In this document: positions 1 through 9,775 of the stretch, in pieces
Numbering within the stretch: the first letter of the stretch is position 1
Layout: each line of letters begins with the position of its first letter
Assembly: GCA_029257045.1 (NCBI GenBank)
Contig: JARIDB010000176.1
Coordinates: 1 to 54,787, forward strand
DNA length: 54,787 nucleotides
Source: Clostridium sp.
GTDB taxonomy: Bacteria > Bacillota > Clostridia > Clostridiales > Clostridiaceae
Direction of reading: 5' to 3'
Made by a program: the position numbers and the translations under genes
The notes under the pieces: generated by a model
Seen by the model: only the letters and a program-made list of their open reading frames with translations
Databases searched by the model: none
Told to the model about the DNA's origin: nothing

Positions 1-3000
1 TTTCCTTTCATATCAGAAGTCATAAGTACTTGTGCATTTTCAAGAGATACATCATTTATATAATTTACTATCTCATAAGTTGCTGCACCATCTACTACTT
101 CTTCATTTCCTGGATTCTTTGGATGATCTGCTCTTTTATACCAGCCTAAATGTTTTCCCTTGTTACCATTATTGTTGTTCTGTCCCCAATGATCTCCTTT
201 GTTGCCATTTCCATTAGCGTTATTCCAATTACTGTTTCCATTGTTGCTATTATTATTTCCACTATTATTACTACTACTTCTACCATTATTACTATTATTA
301 TTTTTATTACTAGCTAAACTTAAAGAACTTACTTCAACTTCATTATAAGCTGTAAACAACTCTTTAAAGAAATCTTTTATATATTTTATTATATCTTTTA
401 TACCATCTAATAATTTTCTAAGTATTTCTTTAACGAAATCTATTGCCTTAGCTATAAAACCTTCATTTGAATTATATTCTTCACTACTGTCTTCTTCTTT
501 TATATTCACATTATTTTCTTTGTCTTTATTAGTTTCTTTTAATTTCTCTATTTCTTTACTTTTTTCATCATTAGAAATATTACTGTTATTTTTTATTTCT
601 TCAACTATATTGCCATAACTAATAATATTTGATGTATTCTCAATAATATTATTACTATTAGGAATTTCAGTAATATTTTCATTTTCTATAGTTTTGTTTT
701 CTTCTTTGTCTGCATCTTTATCTTTATCTTTATCTTTATCTTTATCTTTATCTTTATCTTTATCTACATCTACATCTACATCTTTGTCTACATTGTCGTC
801 TTCATCTTCATCATCGTCTTCATCTTCATCTTCATCATCGTCTTCATCTTCATCATCGTCTTCATCTTCATCTTCATCTTCATCATCATCGTGGTCGTCT
901 TTATCTTCTTGTGATTCAAAGTATATTCCATAGGTTGAAAATATTCTATTACCATTACTATCATAACCAAAAGTTTGTACTTCTCCTTTTGGATTAGTTA
1001 GCTGAATAAGTCTGTCTTCTAGATCATATTCATAATATTCTATTTTCTTTCCTGGATTTATTTTCCTTATTCTATTTCCGTTCTTATCATACTCATATTG
1101 TATAAGTTTATCTTCATTTATTTCTTTTATCATCTCATTTACTGAATTATAAGCATAAGTAGTAATTTCTGATTTTTCGTCATCTTCAGTTTTTTCTATA
1201 GCTATACGGTTACCAGCTTTATCGTAACTATAATTATATTTTTCAATTTCTCTTTTACCATTTTCTATCTCTTCTTCTGTAAATGAAATAATTTCATTTG
1301 CTCCGTCATAAATATAAATCCTTATATAAGTTTCATCTTCAGTTATCTCTTTTTCTTTTATTATGTTTCCTGCTTTATCATACTCGTATTCAAAGCTTGA
1401 TATTAATTCCTTATTTGGATGTATGTTCGCTAATTTAATTACTCTATCTTCTCCATCATAAGTATATATTACTTTAGTTTCATTAGGTAGGGTTTTCTCT
1501 GCTACTCTTCCGCCCTTATCATAGTAATAATAAGTTTTTTCGTTATTCCAATTCTCTACACTTATAATTCTATCTAGCTTATCATATTCACATTTTACAT
1601 ATCTACCATCAGGATATATAAGTTTACTTTTTCTTCCTAAATCATCATACTCATATTTTACTGTTTCATCTGTAGGGAATTTAACTTCAATAAGTCTTCC
1701 AACTTTATCATACTTATATTCAGTTTCTCCTTCTTCCCCTTCCATTTTCACAGGATTGCCATTTATATCATATTTGTAAGTTACGGTTTTATCTTTTTGT
1801 TTTTTTCCATTTTCATCTTTATATTCTTTTTTAAGAAGATTATTTAGTACATCATAATCATAATTTATTGATGTTCCATTAGGTTTTGTATAACTTGAAA
1901 GGGTACCTATCGGATTATAATCAAAGGTTTCTCTCTCTCCAAGAGCATTAGTTACTGATTTAAGTCTTCCTACTTTATCATAAGTATAGTTTGTAGTGTT
2001 TCCATTTCCATCTTCTGCTGAAGTAAGATTACTTGATTTATCATAAGTATATTTTGCTTCATTTCCTAATGGGTTTGTTACTTTTTCTAGCCTATTTAAT
2101 CCATCATATGAATAAGTAGTTTTATTATTGTTTCCATCAATAATTGATTCTAGATTTCTATTTTTATCATATTGGTATCTTGTAATACCATCTATAGAAT
2201 TTCTTACCTCAGATACTATATTTAACGGATTATATTCATAGATAGTTTTACTTCCTATTGAATTTGTTACGGAAGATAATAAATTATTTTTATTGTAGCT
2301 ATAAACTGTTTTTTCTCCTAAAGGATTAGTTTCACTTTCTAAATTATTTGCTAAATCATAAGTATATTTATATTCACGATTTGCCTGTACTTCTGTTACT
2401 CTTTCTACCTTTCCTAAAGAATCATATTGTATATTTGTTACATTTCCTTCTGGATCTATAGTCTTATTTATTCTATCTAAAATATCGTACTCATAAAAGC
2501 TTGTATTACCATTTGGCGCCTTTATAGAATCTAAATTTCCTGAATCATTATACTCATAAGAAGTTATATGTCCAGCTGGATTTTTTTCTGTTAAAAGCTT
2601 ATGCATTTTATCATAAGTGTATATAGAATTTCTTCCTTCAGAGTCAGATATTTTCTCTAAATTTCCTTTAGAATCATAATTTAGTGTTTTAGAATATCCT
2701 TCTGGATCATTAATTGATGTTATTCTATGAACTGCATCATAACTATAACTATATTTTTCTCCCATAGGGTTTATTTGAGATAATAATCTATCATTTAGGT
2801 CATATACATATTCTGTATTTCCTTCTAATGGATCTATCATCTTTGTCATTAACCCATGTTTATTATATTCATAGTTTGTTTTATTTCCTTTAGCATCAAC
2901 TGTAGCTATTAAATTGTTTAAACTATCGTATTCATATCTTGTATCAAATCCTAATGCATCTACCTCCATCTCTAGTCGGTTTATAGCATCATATTTATAT

Positions 3001-6000
3001 TGAGTTATGTTTCCCATAGGGTCTTCTACTTTTGTTAAACTGCTTCTAGGATCATAGCTTAAATTTGTCTTATTTCCTTTTTCATCAGTAAAACTAATAA
3101 GTTTATCTAACGCATCGTATTCGTAGTTTTTAGAATTTCCTTTTGAATTTGTTACTTTTGTTAAATTCCTATTTTTATCATAGGAATAGATAGTTTCATA
3201 GTTTAATGGATCTATTTCTTTAATAAGGTTTCCAAGATCATCATATTGATACTGATACTTTTTATTATCAGGTTCTATTTTTTCTGTAACCCTATCAAGA
3301 CCATCATAGGATATAGTAGTAACCTTCTCCTCTGGGTCAGTAATTTTTACTACTCTATTTCTTTTATCATATTCATATAGAGTTTTATTTCCATCTATAT
3401 CTATTTTGCTAATTATGTTATTAGCTAAATCATAATTATACTTTATAGTTCTTCCTAAAATATCTGTTTGTTCTATAAGCCTTCCTTTATCGTCATAAGT
3501 ATTTAAAAGCTTATTTCCTATATTATCTTCTTCAGAGGTAAGCCTATCCATAATATCATATACATAATTTTTCTTAACACCTGCTGTATCTTCTATTGTT
3601 TCCATTCTATTACTGTTACCATATGTCATGGTAATTTCATCACCATTTGGATAAACAATATTAGTAATATTACCATTTTTATCGTATTTCATTTCAATAG
3701 TTTTATCTAAGGCATCTGTTACCTTTGTAGGAATATTTCTACCATTGTATTCGTATTTAGTTAATTTTCCTAATGGGTCAATAACAGTTTCTATATTTCC
3801 TGCTTTATCATAAGAATACTGTGTAATATTTTTAAGTGAATCCTCCATAGATATTAATCTATTTAACCCATCATAGGTATAAAGGGTTTTTCCTTCCTTT
3901 GGAGATGTTTCTGCTATCAAATTTCCATTATTATCATATTCATATGATTTTATATAACCTAGTGGGTCTGTTGAAGCTTTTAATTTTCCTGTATCTGTAT
4001 AACTGTAATTTGTTATTTTTCCTTCTTCATCTGTTATTTTAGTTAATTCATTTCTTTCATTATAAGTATAATTAACTTCATAACCTTGTGGATCCTTTGT
4101 TTTAAGAAGATTACCATTAATGTCATATTCATAGAAGTATTCCTTGCTTAGGCTGTCTTTCATATATTTAATATTACCTAAGGCATCATATTCTGTATTA
4201 GTTTCTACTCCATTAATGTCTGTCATTTTAATTAATCTATATAAATTATCATATTGGTAGCTCTTAACATTTCCATCTGGAAGAGTTAGTTCTGTAATAT
4301 TACCTACTTCATCGTATTGATTTAATAAGACTTTATTATTTGCTCCTATAACTTTCTCTACTTGGTTAACTTTATAATTATATACATAAGTAGATTTATT
4401 TCCTTCTTGATCTGTTAAGCTTATTATATTTCCTAAGGCATCTCTCTCATAGGTTGTTTCGTTTCCATCTTGATCTATTAATTTTATAAGGTTATTTACG
4501 CTATCATATTGATATTTTGTTATATATCCCTTTGGATTAATCTCCTCTATAAGATTTCCATTACCATCATAGGAATAACTTGTTATATTACCATAAGGAT
4601 CTATAGACTTTATCGCTCTATTTAACCCATTATATTCTATTTTCGACATATTCTTATTGCCATCTATTATAGAAGTTATATTATCATTCTTATCATAGGT
4701 ATATGATAAAACACCACTATCTGGCATAGATATATTAAGCTCATTTCCCTTAGAATCATAGGCTATTCTTGTAATTTTCCCTAAAGGATCTTCAATAGAA
4801 ACAACTTTCCCCATTGGGTTATAGAAATATTTATATTCACTTCCCCCTGCATCAATGATTTTAGATATATCTGCTCCATTATATTCATAGGTTAAAATTT
4901 GTCCTAGGGGATTTTTTGATGTAACTATTTGATTTTTATTATTATAAGTGTATTCAAATGTTGCTTTATCTGCTCTTGTAACCTTTAGTAAATTTCCTTT
5001 ATCATCATAAGCCATATTAGTTTTATTTTTTTCAAAATCAGTAATTGATGTTATATTATCATTATTATCATATTCAAATGTTTTGAACTTTCCATCAAAT
5101 CTTATTTCTTTAACTACATTTCCTCTGCTGTCATACTCATAGGTAGTTGTATTACCTAAAGCATCAGTAGATGTCTTTTTATTATTGTTATCATCATAAG
5201 TTACTTCTTCTGTATTACCATCGGATTTTATTGTTTTTGTTATTCTATATTTATCATCAAAATAGTATGTTGTTTTATTTCCGTTTGCATCTATGGTTTC
5301 GTTATATCCATCATAGTAATTAAGATAAATCTTTTTACCTATTGTATCTTCTTGTTCTATAACACGATCTTCTTCATCATAAACATTGTATATAACTTTA
5401 TTTTCCTTTGAATCAAAGAAAGATGTCATTCTTCTTTTTAAATCATATTGATAGGTCGTCTCATTTCCATTTGCATCTCTATAAGATACTAGATTACCAT
5501 TTTCATCATAACCGTAATTTAAACTACTTCCATTTGGCAAAGCTATTTTTTGAATTCTTCCTTCATCGCTTAAGTCAATTCCAAAAACTTTACCTGAAGG
5601 TGATGTTATACTTGTTAATCTATATTCTTCATTGTAGCTTAATTTTGTAGTATTTCCTTTTTCATCTACTTCTGAATCTAGTAATCCCATCTTATTAAAG
5701 TAATAAGATATACTGCCATTTGTTATTTCATAACCTATATTTGCTCTAGCTTCATCATCTACTTTTGAAAGTTTTAGGTTTTCTCCAACTGGTCCAGTAT
5801 ATTGCCCTTCACTATCTTTTCTATAATAAATTGTACTACCATCACCTTGGTTATATACTATTGTTCCATAAGATAAAGTTGATAGTGATTTATTGTAATC
5901 AAAGTCCCACTTAACACCAAAGTACCCATCATGAATAGCTTGTTTTGCGTTATATGTTCTTCTTATAATCAAGTTTCCATTATAATCAGAGTAAGTAGCA

Positions 6001-8147
6001 TCATCTGCCTCATAATAAAAGTTACCTGTAAGTAGGTTTATTGGTTCAAATCCATAAATACAGTGCTTCTTCCTTCCCATTAATGCACTATCTATTTCTT
6101 TTTTTCTTGCATCTGTAAGGTCTGATGGTGTATATGGCTTCCCTGCATTTTTCTTTGGATTTCTTATAAATAAAGTATTTCCTTCAATAAGTAATGTGTC
6201 TCCAACTTTGTTATCACTCATTACTACCGATGTAGGAATACCATAGAAGTTTGCTATATAAGGTATAGTATCTTTAGCTTGAATTTGATATATTTGGAAG
6301 TAATCACTATAGCCTGCTTCACTTTCAATGCCATCTAGTTTGGCTGTAGCTTTTATTCTGTATAATGTATCTAATTTAGGAGATAGAATTTTATCACCTT
6401 GCCAGTTACTATCCTTTCCCTTATGTACATAAGCATTAGGGAACTGTTCTTCATATACAGATCCATCTGGATATTTATATCTATAACTTGACTCTACAGT
6501 ACCCTCATAATCTGGATTTTCAACATCTACTTGATAGTCAACTTTAGAACCAGGTTTTATTAATCCATCTATTAGAATTCCATCAACCTTTAAATTTCCT
6601 TCACTATCATGTTCAGTGATTGGTCTTAGATTAACATTTGGTGCTTTAAATTCTATATTAGTATCTACACCATCTACATATTCATAGTAAATTGTAATAT
6701 CAGGTCTTCGTGATTCATGTTCATTATTTTTAGTTGCAAAAGCTTCTGCCTGCTCTGTTTCATTTATATATTGTAAAAGCATTCCGTTATTTGCTTTTAC
6801 ATTTGCCCAATCATTAACTAAATTTTTAATATCAAAGGTAACATAACCTACTGACCCATCTATTGTTGCAGAGCTATAAAAGCTTTTCTTTGTAGGCTGA
6901 TTATTCCATGTTACGCCTGCAATACTAAAGCTTTCGTCTACACTATATAACCCTATTTCTCTCTTACTACTTCCCCAACTTGTATATTTATATATTCTGA
7001 AATCTGCTGATTTTACTGTAGCTTCTTTTGGAATATTTACATCAAACTTTACATAACTTCTAGTTTTTTGTAGCCCATTTATAGTATAATCATTGTTTCC
7101 ACTTGCTACTCCATCATCTAATCCAACATAGGTATATCCATTATTTATTGTATTAATACCTGGAGCATTTTCTTCAGCTGTGGCAACATTAATTCCACCA
7201 CTTGATATATCAACCTTTGGATCTATCTTAACTGGATAAGCTCTCTCTGGTGATTTAAGCCACGCTTCATCTGCTGTTACTATAACTGTATCTTTACCTA
7301 ATAAATTCTTATCTAATTTTATAGTTAGTTTGGTACTTGTTTTTCCTGCAGCGTCAACCATTACTGGTGCACTTAATATAAAGGTAGGTTCTTTCTTTCC
7401 TGTTTCATATCCTCTTATTGAATTGAATTCTTCCTTAAGATTTAGCCCTTCTGATTTGATTTCATATGTAAATGTAGACTTGTCGACGTAATTATTTAAT
7501 ATGATATCTTCTTTTACATTATCGCCCTTTACTGTATACTGATAATCTATCCCTTCAAATACGTCGTTATATAAAATTGCATTCTGATTTATACCACTTC
7601 TTGAGAAGTCTCCTTCAGTTGGAAATAGTGTTACAGAAGCTTTATTTTTTTGTATTTTTATTCCTTCTTCTTGAATATTTTTAATAGGCAGGTTTATACT
7701 GTAGTCATTTGATTTGTTTTCGTAGGCTTCCCCATTTTCTGTTAAAATTAGGTTATTATCAACTTCCTTGTAATTACCTTCTTCATCTTTATAATGTATC
7801 TTATCAAAAAATATTTCTTTTACTTTAGTTTTTTCATCTACTTTATAAGTTTTACTATTTGTAGTTCTATCATCTAATACTTCTTTATTCTCACTATAGG
7901 ATTCTTCAATTTGTGTTTGAACTACATTTGGTTTTCTTATAATACTTTCACTATTTTGCGTGACATTATTTACTTCTTCAATTTTTTCTTTTGTGTCCTT
8001 ATTAATATCTTTCTTATAGTATTCTCCTGTTTCTGGTCTATTAGATAAATTATCTATAGTTTCAGCCATTACAGAATCAGAAAAATTAAAGATACTAAGG
8101 ATAATTAAAAGTAAACTTATAATTCTTAATCTAACTTTTTTCTTCAT
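1..8147 (-). CDS. Giant secreted RHS/YD-repeat protein, C-terminus beyond the window
   Basis: The frame is open from the ATG at 8147 to the left edge without a stop, giving at least 2,715 residues. A ribosome binding site (AGGGGGAG) lies 5 nt upstream. In order I see a signal peptide ending near Ala28; a DNRLRE-type stalk domain at about residues 330-490 (YVKFDV, VTWNNQP); a DUF6531-like entry motif near 700-740 (NLLTGNFYYEAD); and dozens of YD repeats from about 860 to 2400, typically YEYDxxGNL. Then come an Asp/Glu/Lys tract (about 2414-2478), a Ser/Asn-rich segment and an RHS-like motif (YINDVSLENAQVLM) at the edge. Such proteins form a beta-cage, are exported and often end in a variable toxin or adhesin tip. 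Any tip here is outside the window, so the function (WapA-like toxin or adhesin) is open. A c-di-GMP riboswitch lies in its leader. Confidence 0.93.
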   Translation of the reverse strand, partial: MKKKVRLRIISLLLIILSIFNFSDSVMAETIDNLSNRPETGEYYKKDINKDTKEKIEEVNNVTQNSESIIRKPNVVQTQIEESYSENKEVLDDRTTNSKTYKVDEKTKVKEIFFDKIHYKDEEGNYKEVDNNLILTENGEAYENKSNDYSINLPIKNIQEEGIKIQKNKASVTLFPTEGDFSRSGINQNAILYNDVFEGIDYQYTVKGDNVKEDIILNNYVDKSTFTYEIKSEGLNLKEEFNSIRGYETGKKEPTFILSAPVMVDAAGKTSTKLTIKLDKNLLGKDTVIVTADEAWLKSPERAYPVKIDPKVDISSGGINVATAEENAPGINTINNGYTYVGLDDGVASGNNDYTINGLQKTRSYVKFDVNIPKEATVKSADFRIYKYTSWGSSKREIGLYSVDESFSIAGVTWNNQPTKKSFYSSATIDGSVGYVTFDIKNLVNDWANVKANNGMLLQYINETEQAEAFATKNNEHESRRPDITIYYEYVDGVDTNIEFKAPNVNLRPITEHDSEGNLKVDGILIDGLIKPGSKVDYQVDVENPDYEGTVESSYRYKYPDGSVYEEQFPNAYVHKGKDSNWQGDKILSPKLDTLYRIKATAKLDGIESEAGYSDYFQIYQIQAKDTIPYIANFYGIPTSVVMSDNKVGDTLLIEGNTLFIRNPKKNAGKPYTPSDLTDARKKEIDSALMGRKKHCIYGFEPINLLTGNFYYEADDATYSDYNGNLIIRRTYNAKQAIHDGYFGVKWDFDYNKSLSTLSYGTIVYNQGDGSTIYYRKDSEGQYTGPVGENLKLSKVDDEARANIGYEITNGSISYYFNKMGLLDSEVDEKGNTTKLSYNEEYRLTSITSPSGKVFGIDLSDEGRIQKIALPNGSSLNYGYDENGNLVSYRDANGNETTYQYDLKRRMTSFFDSKENKVIYNVYDEEDRVIEQEDTIGKKIYLNYYDGYNETIDANGNKTTYYFDDKYRITKTIKSDGNTEEVTYDDNNNKKTSTDALGNTTTYEYDSRGNVVKEIRFDGKFKTFEYDNNDNITSITDFEKNKTNMAYDDKGNLLKVTRADKATFEYTYNNKNQIVTSKNPLGQILTYEYNGADISKIIDAGGSEYKYFYNPMGKVVSIEDPLGKITRIAYDSKGNELNISMPDSGVLSYTYDKNDNITSIIDGNKNMSKIEYNGLNRAIKSIDPYGNITSYSYDGNGNLIEEINPKGYITKYQYDSVNNLIKLIDQDGNETTYERDALGNIISLTDQEGNKSTYVYNYKVNQVEKVIGANNKVLLNQYDEVGNITELTLPDGNVKSYQYDNLYRLIKMTDINGVETNTEYDALGNIKYMKDSLSKEYFYEYDINGNLLKTKDPQGYEVNYTYNERNELTKITDEEGKITNYSYTDTGKLKASTDPLGYIKSYEYDNNGNLIAETSPKEGKTLYTYDGLNRLISMEDSLKNITQYSYDKAGNIETVIDPLGKLTKYEYNGRNIPTKVTDALDKTIEMKYDKNGNITNIVYPNGDEITMTYGNSNRMETIEDTAGVKKNYVYDIMDRLTSEEDNIGNKLLNTYDDKGRLIEQTDILGRTIKYNYDLANNIISKIDIDGNKTLYEYDKRNRVVKITDPEEKVTTISYDGLDRVTEKIEPDNKKYQYQYDDLGNLIKEIDPLNYETIYSYDKNRNLTKVTNSKGNSKNYEYDALDKLISFTDEKGNKTNLSYDPRSSLTKVEDPMGNITQYKYDAINRLEMEVDALGFDTRYEYDSLNNLIATVDAKGNKTNYEYNKHGLMTKMIDPLEGNTEYVYDLNDRLLSQINPMGEKYSYSYDAVHRITSINDPEGYSKTLNYDSKGNLEKISDSEGRNSIYTYDKMHKLLTEKNPAGHITSYEYNDSGNLDSIKAPNGNTSFYEYDILDRINKTIDPEGNVTNIQYDSLGKVERVTEVQANREYKYTYDLANNLESETNPLGEKTVYSYNKNNLLSSVTNSIGSKTIYEYNPLNIVSEVRNSIDGITRYQYDKNRNLESIIDGNNNKTTYSYDGLNRLEKVTNPLGNEAKYTYDKSSNLTSAEDGNGNTTNYTYDKVGRLKSVTNALGERETFDYNPIGTLSSYTKPNGTSINYDYDVLNNLLKKEYKDENGKKQKDKTVTYKYDINGNPVKMEGEEGETEYKYDKVGRLIEVKFPTDETVKYEYDDLGRKSKLIYPDGRYVKCEYDKLDRIISVENWNNEKTYYYYDKGGRVAEKTLPNETKVIYTYDGEDRVIKLANIHPNKELISSFEYEYDKAGNIIKEKEITEDETYIRIYIYDGANEIISFTEEEIENGKREIEKYNYSYDKAGNRIAIEKTEDDEKSEITTYAYNSVNEMIKEINEDKLIQYEYDKNGNRIRKINPGKKIEYYEYDLEDRLIQLTNPKGEVQTFGYDSNGNRIFSTYGIYFESQEDKDDHDDDEDEDEDEDDDEDEDDDEDEDEDDDEDEDDNVDKDVDVDVDKDKDKDKDKDKDKDKDADKEENKTIENENITEIPNSNNIIENTSNIISYGNIVEEIKNNSNISNDEKSKEIEKLKETNKDKENNVNIKEEDSSEEYNSNEGFIAKAIDFVKEILRKLLDGIKDIIKYIKDFFKELFTAYNEVEVSSLSLASNKNNNSNNGRSSSNNSGNNNSNNGNSNWNNANGNGNKGDHWGQNNNNGNKGKHLGWYKRADHPKNPGNEEVVDGAATYEIVNYINDVSLENAQVLMTSDMKG
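714..903 (-). repeat. In-frame acidic microsatellite in the RHS gene
   Basis: On the plus strand TCTTTA is repeated nine times in a row at 715-768, followed by TCTACA units and then runs of TTC, ATC and GTC triplets to about 903. Read on the minus strand these encode a Lys-Asp repeat and a mixed Asp/Glu tract. The unit lengths are multiples of three, so slippage would change the length of the acidic linker without breaking the frame. Confidence 0.85.
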
Positions 8148-8225
8148 TATACTCCCCCTAAATAATTCCATAGAATTAGACAGCTATCGCTAAATAATGT
8201 GAATAATTCATGAAGGGCTTCAATG

Positions 8226-8320
8226 AAATGTCCACTTAGGTAACCCGGCTACCTTAGCATCAATGCCTTAGGTCCGTGGCTTTGCGTCCTTATCTTTCAA
8301 TAACTTTGCCTTTATCTATT
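8226..8320 (-). ncRNA. Cyclic-di-GMP-I (GEMM-I) riboswitch
   Basis: Read on the minus strand this leader segment has the class I c-di-GMP aptamer landmarks in the right order. These are GGCAAAG, a short stem capped by GAAA, GGACGCAAAGCC, a C-GG-CCTAA strand, and GGTAGCCGGGTTACC. The GAAA tetraloop and its receptor-side GCAAAGCC are both present. It lies about 80 nt upstream of the RHS start. I do not see a plain U-run terminator after the aptamer. A hairpin around 8206-8225 (TTCAT-GAAG with CTTC-ATGAA) could be part of the expression platform, so I cannot tell whether ligand turns the gene on or off. Known clostridial relatives of this class often control surface proteins. Confidence 0.95.
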
Positions 8321-8344
8321 TTTTGTGTTAAAAATCACCATTAT

Positions 8345-8373
8345 AATATACACTATTTTCATTATTTTGTAAA
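8345..8373 (-). promoter_or_regulatory. Candidate sigma-A promoter of the riboswitch/RHS transcript
   Basis: On the minus strand TTTACA (8373-8368) and TATATT (8350-8345) are separated by 17 bp. Transcription would begin just before the aptamer. A TATAAT overlaps a few bases further on, so the exact -10 is uncertain. Confidence 0.55.
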
Positions 8374-8427
8374 CTTATGTAATTTAGTGAAATATTAATT
8401 TTTATTAATTGCAATTATTTTAGCAAT

Positions 8428-8458
8428 AAAAAAGAGGAACTGTCACAGACAGCCCCTT
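8428..8458 (-). terminator. Terminator of the short-chain dehydrogenase gene
   Basis: Minus-strand hairpin with arms GGGGCTGTC and GACAGTTCC (two G-U pairs) and loop TGT, followed by a run of Ts. It lies about 160 bp beyond the dehydrogenase stop. The rest of 8461-8620 shows no gene. Confidence 0.8.
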
Positions 8459-8620
8459 AATTTAAAATTATAAATTATGATTATATTTATTATTTAAATA
8501 CTTGAATTTATATTGTTTCAAAACTACTTTTAGTATTCTTTCCCTTAATTCTATATTTTAAATTTCTAATTGTGCAAAAGCACCTTTATACTATACTTTA
8601 ATAATAGTTTTATTTTTATA

Positions 8621-9379
8621 TTAATAAGAAGTCCAGCCAGCATCTGCTGCTATTGTTTGTCCATTTACAAAACTTGAATCTTCTGAAGCTAAAAATACTG
8701 CAATAGTTGCAACTTCATCTGCTTTTCCTATTCTTATATTATTTGCGCAACCACTATATGCTCTTTTCACTCCAAAACCTGTTGGTGCACCCATATTTTC
8801 TGTAATTTCTGATTCTGTTCCACCTGGACAAATTGAATTACATCTTATACCATTATTAGCATACATAAAGGCAATATTTTTTGTTAAGCCATTTAATGCA
8901 TGTTTAGAAGTTGTATATGCTGCGCCTCCTCTAGAACCAAATAAACCTGCCACTGATGACATATTAATTATATTTCCGTTTCCTTGTTTTAACATATATT
9001 CTAAAGCTTTTCTACTAGAATAGAATATGGAATTTAGATTTACATTCATAACTTTATGCCAAGTTTCATCATCCATCTCAGTAATGGAAAGCATACCGTC
9101 TATAATTCCGGCATTGTTAATTAAAATATCTATTTTACCATATAATTCTATTGCCTTTTCTATCATTTTTTCATTATCTTCTTTTATAGAAACATCGCCT
9201 TTATAAGCTATTATGTTTCCCTTTAGATCTTTTGATAATTCTACTATTTCATCTAAACGTTCTCTTCTTCTAGCTACCGCTATAACATTTGCTCCTTCTT
9301 TTGCATACATAAGAGCAATAGCCCTTCCTATACCTGAACTTGCCCCTGTAACTACTGCAACTTTACCTAATAATTTCAT
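8621..9379 (-). CDS. Short-chain dehydrogenase/reductase (SDR family)
   Basis: A 252-residue classical SDR, probably a cytoplasmic NAD(P)H-dependent oxidoreductase. The cofactor motif TGASSGIG is at residues 12-19, followed by the NNAG motif, the catalytic Ser region (INMSSVAG) and the YTTSK active-site motif. The C-terminus (VNGQTIAADAGWTSY) is the usual SDR ending. The ATG at 9379 follows a good AGGAGG site with 9 nt spacing. The overall pattern resembles FabG-like 3-oxoacyl reductases and glucose or alcohol SDRs, but the gene stands alone outside any fatty-acid operon, so the substrate is unknown. It appears monocistronic, with its own terminator. Confidence 0.9.
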   Translation of the reverse strand: MKLLGKVAVVTGASSGIGRAIALMYAKEGANVIAVARRRERLDEIVELSKDLKGNIIAYKGDVSIKEDNEKMIEKAIELYGKIDILINNAGIIDGMLSITEMDDETWHKVMNVNLNSIFYSSRKALEYMLKQGNGNIINMSSVAGLFGSRGGAAYTTSKHALNGLTKNIAFMYANNGIRCNSICPGGTESEITENMGAPTGFGVKRAYSGCANNIRIGKADEVATIAVFLASEDSSFVNGQTIAADAGWTSY

Positions 9380-9423
9380 TATAAAATACCTCCTAAAAAT
9401 TTATTAATCTTTTTTATTCTTTA

Positions 9424-9466
9424 GAAATTATAATAACGCATCTTGTGAATAAATTGTTATAATTTC
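9424..9466. promoter_or_regulatory. Inverted repeat upstream of the SDR gene, candidate operator
   Basis: GAAATTATAA (9424-9433) is matched by TTATAATTTC (9457-9466), a perfect 10-bp inverted repeat about 23 bp apart in the presumed promoter of the SDR gene. A regulator site is possible, but the composition is very AT-rich. No other gene is seen in 9380-9775. Confidence 0.35.
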
Positions 9467-9650
9467 CATTCTTAAGTTAATAGCAAACTATTATATGTTC
9501 ACCTTTTTTATATAAATCCCTCAACTTCTATAAAAAACAGTATTTTATCTATATATAAAATATCGATTTTTCATCGTTATATTATATTCACTAACAATGT
9601 ATGTTATTTTTTTATCAATGTTTCCTAAATTTATTGTACCATAATTTTCA

Positions 9651-9690
9651 AAAAATAAGAAGATGAAAATTTCTTTTTCCACCTTCTTTT
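9651..9690 (-). terminator. Terminator after the small unknown gene
   Basis: On the minus strand GAAGGTGGAAA pairs with TTTTCATCTTC through G-U pairs and is followed by TTATTTTT. The pairs would be A-C mismatches on the plus strand, so it works only for minus-strand transcripts. Confidence 0.7.
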
Positions 9691-9775
9691 TAAAAATAAT
9701 ATATTTTATTATGTTTTTCTTTTAAAAGTCTGATCAATATAATCTTTCTAAGCATTAAAATACTCCCTAATTTAT

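Noticed and set aside
1..700. Toxin domain at the RHS C-terminus with an immunity gene
   Set aside because: The C-terminus lies outside the window; only linker and a core-like motif are visible, and no immunity gene can be judged.
714..903. CRISPR array
   Set aside because: The repeats are short coding microsatellites without spacers. No other spaced repeat array was seen in the window.
694..933. Plus-strand Ser-rich open frame and opposite Met/Lys-rich frame at 788-970
   Set aside because: Both are shadows of the acidic repeat inside the RHS gene; they have no ribosome binding site and are pure low-complexity products of the microsatellite.
9500..9600. Small palindromes in the AT-rich region upstream of the SDR gene
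   Set aside because: Short, AT-only and expected by chance at this composition; no associated gene or motif.
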